Shown here: piece by piece, positions 6,898-12,275 of the stretch
How the letters are laid out: the number at the start of each line of letters is the position of its first letter
Position numbering within the stretch: the stretch's first letter is position 1
Assembly: GCA_016710585.1 (NCBI GenBank)
Contig: JADJVN010000039.1
Span: 1-12,275 of the forward strand
Reading direction: 5' to 3'
From: Saprospiraceae bacterium
GTDB taxonomy: Bacteria; Bacteroidota; Bacteroidia; Chitinophagales; Saprospiraceae
Length of the DNA: 12,275 nt
Program-made: the position numbers and the translations under genes
The notes under the pieces: generated by a model
Database searches by the model: none
What the model was told of the DNA's origin: nothing
The model's input: the letters and a program-made list of their open reading frames with translations, nothing else

Positions 6898-7707
6898 TTA
6901 TTTTGCTGAGATATAACCGCCTTGTACAGCCAATGCTTGACCTTGAGCTGATAGGATAAAGTCAATAAATGGCTTTACCTTACTTTCATCCTTGGCAAGG
7001 TAATAATAATACAATGGTCTCAAAATTGGATAAGTACCTGCTTTTGCTGTTTTAACACTTGGCTCTACATAAGTTTTGCCTTGGTTGAAACTAACTTTGA
7101 TTGGTTTGATCGTTTTTTCTAAATAGGCTATGCCGATATATCCTATTGCTCCTTTAGTCTGAGAGACAGATTGTACGATGGCTCCTGTAGCAGGCATTGC
7201 CAAGACTGAAGATGAAAAGTTCTTGCGCAACAATACGATTTCTTTGAAGAATTCATAAGTTCCAGAACTCGTCTCTCTACTATAAACTACTATCTTTAGA
7301 TCTTCTCCTCCTACTTCCTTCCAGTTTGTAATTTTACCTGTAAAAATTCCTTCCAATTGTTCTCTGGTTAATTGTGAAACTTTATTGGATGGATGCACGA
7401 TAACTGACAATGCATCTCTTGCGATAACGACTTCTTTAAATTTTTTTCCAGCTTCTTGAAGTTTCATTTTTTCTTCCAGTTTAATCCTTCGACTAGCTGC
7501 AGCAATGTCTGTCGTTCCATCGACCAATGCTGCTAAGCCAACACCTGTGCCACCTCCAGTTACAGATACATTCGCTTTGGACTTTTTATTATATGCCTCT
7601 GCTTCTTCTTGACTTAATGCTAGGACAGTATCGCTTCCTTTAATCTTGATTCCTTGAGCTTGTAATAGGTTGATTGCTATAACAAAGAATAAAATAATTT
7701 TTTTCAT
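6898..7707 (-). CDS. pstS: Phosphate-binding periplasmic protein PstS
   Basis: 269 aa, within the range of the shorter PstS/PBP family in Bacteroidota. Residues 1-18 are a signal peptide (MKKIILFFVIAINLLQAQ); without a lipobox the mature protein would be soluble in the periplasm. It binds phosphate and delivers it to PstC/PstA. Phosphate-site motifs are present: KGSDTV (23-28), the glycine-rich TGGGTGVG (50-57), DIAAASRR (67-74) and SRETSSGTYEFF (143-154), which supplies the anion-binding Ser/Thr and Arg. KGAIGYIGIAY (185-195) is a further PBP-like family signature. First gene of the pst operon; its leader contains the duplicated promoter-like modules described separately. No E. coli-type Pho box is recognisable. 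Confidence 0.95.
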   Translation of the reverse strand: MKKIILFFVIAINLLQAQGIKIKGSDTVLALSQEEAEAYNKKSKANVSVTGGGTGVGLAALVDGTTDIAAASRRIKLEEKMKLQEAGKKFKEVVIARDALSVIVHPSNKVSQLTREQLEGIFTGKITNWKEVGGEDLKIVVYSRETSSGTYEFFKEIVLLRKNFSSSVLAMPATGAIVQSVSQTKGAIGYIGIAYLEKTIKPIKVSFNQGKTYVEPSVKTAKAGTYPILRPLYYYYLAKDESKVKPFIDFILSAQGQALAVQGGYISAK

Positions 7708-7905
7708 TTTCTATTATAATTTAATTTTTTATGTCTAATTTATTGTAACTGAGTATACATGAATTTGCTTACCTATTGTAAAGCATGAATTAGTTACTTT
7801 TGAAACTTGTTGGATGAGTAGCTTTCTAGAGTTAGTATAAAACTTTAGTATTTTAGAGAATACCAAGAGTAATTTTGACATTGAACAATTTTATTATTTA
7901 CAACA

Positions 7906-7961
7906 CAAAAGTATTACAAGATTAAGGGCTGCTGCCGATTTCAATATTACCAAATTGTTAA
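7906..7961 (-). promoter_or_regulatory. Promoter-like module 1 upstream of pstS
   Basis: On the pst strand this module has TTGAAA (TTG at 7944-7942) and TACTTTTG (7913-7906), a full match to the TAnnTTTG -7 element. It is the copy nearest pstS and would start a transcript near 7899 with a leader of about 190 nt. The 25 bases at 7937-7961 match 8097-8121 at about 22 positions. The 28 bp between TTG and the -7 box is longer than the usual 19-21, so the true -33 contact is unclear. It is the best candidate promoter for the pst operon. Confidence 0.45.
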
Positions 7962-8004
7962 TTCTCAAATAGCTATCTGAAGAAGTAATTTCAGAATTTC
8001 TTAT

Positions 8005-8042
8005 AAAAAAAATCAGGAGCTAGACTTCTCTAATCTCCTGAT
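8005..8042 (-). terminator. Intrinsic terminator on the pst strand
   Basis: On the minus strand ATCAGGAG pairs with CTCCTGAT (8 bp). An inner TAGA/TCTA pairing surrounds a GAAG loop, and a run of eight U follows directly (8012-8005). This is a textbook rho-independent terminator. It lies between the two promoter-like modules, about 15-20 nt downstream of the expected start site of module 2 and about 300 bp upstream of the pstS start codon. No gene precedes it on this strand. Confidence 0.75.
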
Positions 8043-8065
8043 GGAATAATAATTTGTTCGTGCTG

Positions 8066-8121
8066 CAAAATTAGGGTCTTCTGCATGAAGTGCCTTGGTT
8101 TCAATATTATCAAATTTTTAA
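8066..8121 (-). promoter_or_regulatory. Promoter-like module 2 upstream of the terminator
   Basis: A second, diverged copy of module 1: TTGAAA (TTG at 8104-8102) and TAATTTTG (8073-8066, a full TAnnTTTG match), again exactly 28 bp apart. Transcription from it would begin near 8059 and meet the intrinsic terminator after only about 50-55 nt. It would therefore produce a tiny RNA, or serve as an attenuated distal promoter of pst. Inference from motif geometry. Confidence 0.4.
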
Positions 8122-8479
8122 ATTATTGTTAAGAAATCATTGTCTTTGGGATAAATTGTTTTATACTCGTAGTGTTTTATGTGGATTTTTACTCTAGTTT
8201 TACTGTAAATTCCAGGTTTAATATTAGCTTAATGTGGCATTCAATAAAGAGAATTAATTTTGTCTAAATGTTAAATTCAGTTATATGAAACTAAAGATAT
8301 TTAAAATCATTGGATTAATTTTAATTTTTATTTTGGCTCATTTGTTGAATTTATGATCACCGATAATTCATATTTGCTTGAAGATGAATAGTTCCTTAAT
8401 CAAATATTTGACTATGGTCTTATGATCTTATGATCTAGTCTATTTCATATTTTCTAATTATTGAATTTCATATAAAAAT

Positions 8480-8600
8480 AAAGGAAACATAATATAGACT
8501 GAAGTGAATTTTTCAATAAAAGGAATTCTAAATCCTACACTTTTAGAGCTCAAATCTTTTTGAGATTTTTTATCAAAATACGTATCAGTATGTTTCCTTT
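8480..8600. repeat. 121-bp segment bounded by a 12-bp perfect inverted repeat
   Basis: AAAGGAAACATA (8480-8491) and TATGTTTCCTTT (8589-8600) are exact reverse complements. Inside lies a small terminator-like hairpin, CTCAAA-TCTT-TTTGAG followed by ATTTTTT (about 8550-8572). It could be a miniature mobile element or a structured RNA; no target-site duplication is evident, and only one copy is in the window. Confidence 0.35.
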
Positions 8601-8801
8601 TCATAGCTGGATTGGTATTATAATATTTTATTCTATCATCAACTTTTAGCTTGGATAAGGAAACTTATAATTCATAAATTATTTGTCATTAAGTGTCTTA
8701 AACTTGGTTTAAAATGTTATTTTGTAACTAAATTATGATATATATATATCAAATAGTAGTAATTGCAAAATAAGTACATAATGCAATAGCAAAAGGACAG
8801 G

Positions 8802-8838
8802 CCTATACCATATAAAATATTGGTATAGGGGTTTTACA
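8802..8838 (+). terminator. Stem-loop, possible weak terminator
   Basis: CCTATACCA (8802-8810) and TGGTATAGG (8821-8829) form a perfect 9-bp stem around an AT-rich 10-nt loop, followed by GGTTTT. The U-tract is short, and no gene precedes it on this strand, so termination is only one possible role. The base pairing itself is unambiguous. Confidence 0.4.
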
Positions 8839-9296
8839 ATACAGCATGTGTCTGATAGTTTGATATCTTGTCTCAACTAATGAAATTTTAAAAATGAATT
8901 AGTGAGAATTTAAACCTGACCGATAAAGTTCGCTCAGTTCATGTCCACCAAAACGAAGCATTTGTTTACATATTTTTATTGAATTAAGCTGAACAGATTA
9001 CTACACACACAACTTATCTTTTCGCTTTATTCAAGAAATTTTAATGGTCGTTTCATTAGCAATTTACATTGCTAAAGAAAACGCTTTGAAGATTTAAAAT
9101 GAAATCTTCAATCGAGAATTTATCTATGCACTGTATGGATGGAGTGATATTTCTTTTACTTTAAATGAAGAATTAATGGATTGAGTTTATTGCTTTATGA
9201 AAATTTTAAATCTTTTCTAATGCATCTTAACATCACAAATGATTTCCTTAATTTTTTTCGTTTAAATTAATTTTTGTATAGTCATTTACAAATGAC

Positions 9297-9328
9297 TTGA
9301 TAAAATAATAAATAGGTATATAATTTTT
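9297..9328 (+). promoter_or_regulatory. Putative promoter of the giant surface protein
   Basis: TTG (9297-9299) and TAATTTTT (9321-9328, one mismatch to TAnnTTTG) are 21 bp apart. The expected start of transcription is near 9335, on top of the first in-frame ATG (9333), which argues that the ATG at 9372 is used. A short palindrome, GTCATTT/AAATGAC (9281-9296), ends immediately before the TTG and could be an operator. Confidence 0.35.
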
Positions 9329-9371
9329 TAAGATGATTGGTATAATTAGATTTAAAGCTTTTACTCGAAAC

Positions 9372-12275
9372 ATGAATTCAGTTCGTTTTACACAATTCTG
9401 GATATTGACTTTTTTGTTTAGCATTAGTTTCTCATTTCAGGAGTTAGCAGCACAATGTAGTAATTTGAGAGTGAATTACCGTAGACAGTATTGTTATACC
9501 ATTATTGGAAATTCTGAAAGTACTACAGAAACATCACCATGTGGAGAAATAAATGGAACAAGTCGAACACTTACTATTCCATCGGGTTCCACAATTGCTT
9601 CAGCCTATTTATATTGGTCTGGATCAACCAATCCTGGAGTGACTGATTTACAAGTTACATTGAATGGTTCAACTGTGAATGCGACTACAAACCAACAATA
9701 TACTTTGAACAGTGGGGTTTGGTATTCTTGTTATGCAAATGTTACAAGTTTAGTCTCAGGATCTGGAACATATACTGTAAATAACCTTGAGTGGGATGTA
9801 GCTGGATTTGAGTGTTCAAAATATGCATCATATGGTGGATGGGTATTGGTAGTAATCTATCAGAATTCAACATTGCCAACACGTGATATCAGTCTTTATA
9901 GCAATTTTTATGCAACCTTTAATTCAAATGGATATGACCAATACATGAATCTTTGCAATTTGAATTTGTCAAAATGTATGACAACATCTGAGCTCACAAT
10001 TGTTGATTGGGAAGGTGATTCATATAAAGGTGAATATACCTACATCAATGGGGTATATCAAGGAGACAATTTGCTGAATGGTGTTAACTCATTTGATGGA
10101 TCGACAAACTATAATTTGGATATTGATAGGTATAATACAAGCTCTATAGTCAATGGTTACACGACAAACATTCAACATAGAGTAACTTCTTATAACGTTG
10201 GAGCATCCAATGAATTGCATATGGCACAAGCTATGGTATTCCAGTATAATTTGACACCAATAACTGTTACAACGAGCGCAGATGTATCGATTTGTCTTGG
10301 TAATTCAAGAACAATTACTGCAAGTGCGTCTAGCGGAACAGGTCCATATACTTATTCTTGGAGCAATTCTTTAGGTACAGGCTCTAGTAAAACTGTTTCA
10401 CCATCAACTACTACAACATATACTGTTACAGCAACAGATGCAAATGGATGTACTGGAACAGACAATATAACTGTGACTGTAACTGCAAATCCAACTGTAT
10501 CAATAAGTCCAGCAGTTACAAATATATGTAATGCTCAAACAGTATTATTATCTACAACAACCAGTGCAAGTTGCACTTCTGTTTGTGATAAAAGTTATAC
10601 AGTGCCTAGTTTTACTACAGCATATGGAGCAGCAGGGACAAATTTGAAATTAACTTGGCATAATTCAACAGATATGCTAACTTTTCAAGTTACTTTAGGT
10701 GCACCCCACCTCAATTTGACAAATGGTGCATATTTATACCTTGTTGTAACGCCTGGTCCTGAACCTCTTAGCTTAGGTTATAATGTTCCATATTTTTTAA
10801 TTGGAAATGGAACAGTTACAGCAGCTAATTATAATGGAACTCCAGCTTGTAATTACTCTTACCCATGTTCAGTTGTCACTAATGGAACTACAAAAACTTA
10901 TTCATTTTCGGCAGATATAACCACATTGATGAATTGTCTAGGGATGTCAGCAGAAATGTTAGGTTCAAATGTGGGGATATGGTTATTCGCACCACAATAT
11001 TATACTACTAATGGAGGTAATGGTAACTATACAGTTTATGATACAATTAATGGTAATACTATCAATTGTTCAGAAACATATACAATGTGGTCGAATGGTG
11101 CTACCACAAAGAATATATCTGTATCACCTTCTGCAACCACTACTTATACTGTGACAGTTACAGATTGTTCAGGATGTACAGCAACTAGCCAATCTACTGT
11201 GAATGTAAGTCAAACTATGACAGCTAATGCTGGTTTAGATAAAACAATGTGTTTAGGGGTTGGTACTTCTTTAACAGCAAACGTAGTTGGTGGAACTCCA
11301 AATTATACCTATTTATGGTTACCGGGTAACTTTACTACACAAACAATAAATGTAAATCCAACGGCAAATACAACCTACACAGTTACCATAACAGATGCAT
11401 TAGGTTGCACTGCAGTAGATAATGTTAATGTTACAGTTGCAACTGCTACAGCTAATGCAGGACTTGACCAAACAATAACATGCACAAATCCATCTGCAAC
11501 TTTAACTGCAACAGGAGGTGGAACTTATTTATGGAGTAATTCAGCGATTACACAATCTATAACTGTAAGCCCAAATATAACAACAACGTATATCGTCACT
11601 GTTACTGCAACAAATGGTTGCACAGCATCAGATGATGTTATTGTTAATGTAAATACCACAACTATTAACAGCGGTATATCTGGTCCAAACACAGTTTGTG
11701 CACTTGATGGTGCGTTCTTTCAAGTGAGTCCACCAGTATCAGGAGCAACGTATCTTTGGAATTTTGATGGGGCTACTCCTGCTACAAGCACTGCTTCAAG
11801 TGTTTCAGTTATTTGGCCAACAAGTATGATTGGTACAACTAGAAATGTGACTTTGACAGTTACCACATCTACTGGTTGTGTTGCAACCTTTACTCACCCA
11901 ATCAATATATCTCAAAATGCCACAGCAAATGCTGGTCCAGATAGAGAGATTTGTGAAGGTGCATCTACCACACTTGGAGGTACACCAGCTGGGCCAACAG
12001 GTTCAAGTTTTATTTGGACTCCAAATTTATATTTGAATAGCAATACAGTTGCAAATCCTTTAGCAACTCCACCTGTATCGATAACTTATACTTTGACAAC
12101 TACTATCAATGGTTGTGTAAAAACAGATCAAGTAAGTGTCACCGTGAATACAAATTTGAATCCTTCTGTAACAGCAACAGCAACACCAGATCCAATATGT
12201 TCAGGCAAGACCTCAACTGTAACTGCTACTGCATCTGCAAATGGAGGTCAAGGAGCACCATTTCAATATGTATGG
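9372..12275 (+). CDS. Giant secreted Ig/PKD-like repeat surface protein (3' end outside window)
   Basis: An open frame of 968 codons to the window edge. The start at 9372 gives a compact signal peptide (MNSVRFTQFWILTFLFSISF, ending near ELAAQ/C). An ATG at 9333 would add 13 residues but sits on the predicted transcription start. Residues 29-296 are a distinct Cys-containing beta-rich domain with AYLYWSG (78-84) and YGGWVLVVIYQ (154-164), a pattern reminiscent of DUF3344-type surface domains. Residues 297-968 hold repeats with the consensus W-SN, then SPS-TTTYTVTVTD--GCT: R1 297-372, R2 373-613 (interrupted by about 165 residues, 402-566), R3 614-690, R4 691-761, R5 762-848 (more PKD-like), R6 849-928 and R7 from 929. 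Each complete repeat has an early Cys (as in ICLG) and a late GC, probably a disulfide. Codon bias favours Thr, Asn and Ser. Such proteins are typically exported by type IX secretion and act as adhesins or gliding-related surface fibres; the sorting domain lies beyond the window, so this role is inferred. Confidence 0.85.
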   Translation, partial: MNSVRFTQFWILTFLFSISFSFQELAAQCSNLRVNYRRQYCYTIIGNSESTTETSPCGEINGTSRTLTIPSGSTIASAYLYWSGSTNPGVTDLQVTLNGSTVNATTNQQYTLNSGVWYSCYANVTSLVSGSGTYTVNNLEWDVAGFECSKYASYGGWVLVVIYQNSTLPTRDISLYSNFYATFNSNGYDQYMNLCNLNLSKCMTTSELTIVDWEGDSYKGEYTYINGVYQGDNLLNGVNSFDGSTNYNLDIDRYNTSSIVNGYTTNIQHRVTSYNVGASNELHMAQAMVFQYNLTPITVTTSADVSICLGNSRTITASASSGTGPYTYSWSNSLGTGSSKTVSPSTTTTYTVTATDANGCTGTDNITVTVTANPTVSISPAVTNICNAQTVLLSTTTSASCTSVCDKSYTVPSFTTAYGAAGTNLKLTWHNSTDMLTFQVTLGAPHLNLTNGAYLYLVVTPGPEPLSLGYNVPYFLIGNGTVTAANYNGTPACNYSYPCSVVTNGTTKTYSFSADITTLMNCLGMSAEMLGSNVGIWLFAPQYYTTNGGNGNYTVYDTINGNTINCSETYTMWSNGATTKNISVSPSATTTYTVTVTDCSGCTATSQSTVNVSQTMTANAGLDKTMCLGVGTSLTANVVGGTPNYTYLWLPGNFTTQTINVNPTANTTYTVTITDALGCTAVDNVNVTVATATANAGLDQTITCTNPSATLTATGGGTYLWSNSAITQSITVSPNITTTYIVTVTATNGCTASDDVIVNVNTTTINSGISGPNTVCALDGAFFQVSPPVSGATYLWNFDGATPATSTASSVSVIWPTSMIGTTRNVTLTVTTSTGCVATFTHPINISQNATANAGPDREICEGASTTLGGTPAGPTGSSFIWTPNLYLNSNTVANPLATPPVSITYTLTTTINGCVKTDQVSVTVNTNLNPSVTATATPDPICSGKTSTVTATASANGGQGAPFQYVW

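Larger units (their letters stand above)
8122..9296. other. AT-rich intergenic region without a convincing gene
   Basis: No reading frame here looks like a real full gene on either strand. It contains several palindromes: a 12-bp inverted repeat (8480-8491 and 8589-8600), a 16-bp AT palindrome TGATATATATATATCA (8736-8751), a 9-bp stem CCTATACCA/TGGTATAGG (8802-8829), TTAGCAAT-TTAC-ATTGCTAA (9056-9075), GAAGATTT/AAATCTTC (9088-9109) and GTCATTT/AAATGAC (9281-9296). A tandem CTTATGAT occurs at 8419-8434. A 23-codon frame at 8285-8356 encodes a hydrophobic, signal-like peptide, and 8993-9184 may be a decayed frame. No tRNA, rRNA or CRISPR repeat is seen. Confidence 0.6.

Noticed and set aside
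7708..7905. E. coli-type Pho box or riboswitch in the pstS leader
   Set aside because: No pair of CTGTCAT-like half-sites and no recognisable riboswitch core were found in the leader.
8736..8751. 16-bp palindrome TGATATATATATATCA as an operator
   Set aside because: It is mostly an alternating TA run, which is palindromic by nature in AT-rich DNA; no adjacent gene is positioned to be controlled.
8899..8961. 20-codon minus-strand frame beginning MLRFGGHELSELYRSG
   Set aside because: It looks protein-like but is too short and isolated, with no supporting promoter or homologous neighbour.
10969..11154. 61-codon plus-strand frame inside the giant repeat gene
   Set aside because: It is an alternative frame of the clearly coding 968-codon frame.

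Overview
The window looks like a chromosomal segment of a low-GC member of the Bacteroidota. This rests on several signs: start codons lack Shine-Dalgarno sequences, TAnnTTTG-type -7 promoter elements precede genes, a DUF4286 + TPR gene pair is present, the Pst permease has a Bacteroidota-like extension, and a very large secreted Ig-like/PKD-like repeat protein ends the window. The genus cannot be named from the sequence; a Saprospiria/Chitinophagales/Sphingobacteriales-like lineage is a guess.

Left part (1-3349): the start of a DUF4286 gene (1-77, minus) lies 12 bp downstream of a TPR-repeat secreted protein (90-1886, minus), probably one transcript. Upstream of it lies an 83-bp GC-rich, hairpin-rich element (1953-2035) that contrasts sharply with the AT-rich surroundings and looks like a dispersed intergenic repeat. 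Two plus-strand single genes follow: a VOC/glyoxalase-fold protein (2203-2619) and a putative lipoprotein with a peptidoglycan-binding-like C-terminus (2696-3349).

Middle part (3387-7707, minus strand): a complete phosphate uptake operon in the canonical order pstS-pstC-pstA-pstB-phoU, tightly packed (31 nt, 1-nt overlap, 2 nt and 16 nt between genes). PstS captures phosphate, PstC/PstA form the channel, PstB supplies ATP hydrolysis, and PhoU links transport to signalling. There are two oddities. PstC carries about 110 extra residues between its first membrane segment and its permease core, and these resemble part of PstS. PhoU is split by a single extra base in an A4 run (3621-3624) although both halves are well conserved.

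Right part: 7708-9332 is a 1.6-kb region without a convincing gene. Upstream of pstS it holds two diverged copies of a promoter-like module with identical internal spacing, separated by a strong intrinsic terminator on the pst strand. Further right are several inverted repeats and hairpins and perhaps a decayed reading frame. From 9372 to the window end runs the first 968 residues of a giant surface protein: signal peptide, a distinct N-terminal beta-rich domain, then at least seven Ig/PKD-like repeats with paired cysteines, one of which is interrupted by an inserted domain of about 165 residues. The C-terminus, where a type IX secretion sorting domain would be expected, lies outside the window.

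Nothing here is clearly a new multi-gene system. The best leads are the PstS-like insert in PstC, the phoU frameshift, the duplicated promoter/terminator arrangement upstream of pst, the GC-rich repeat, and the interrupted Ig-like repeat.
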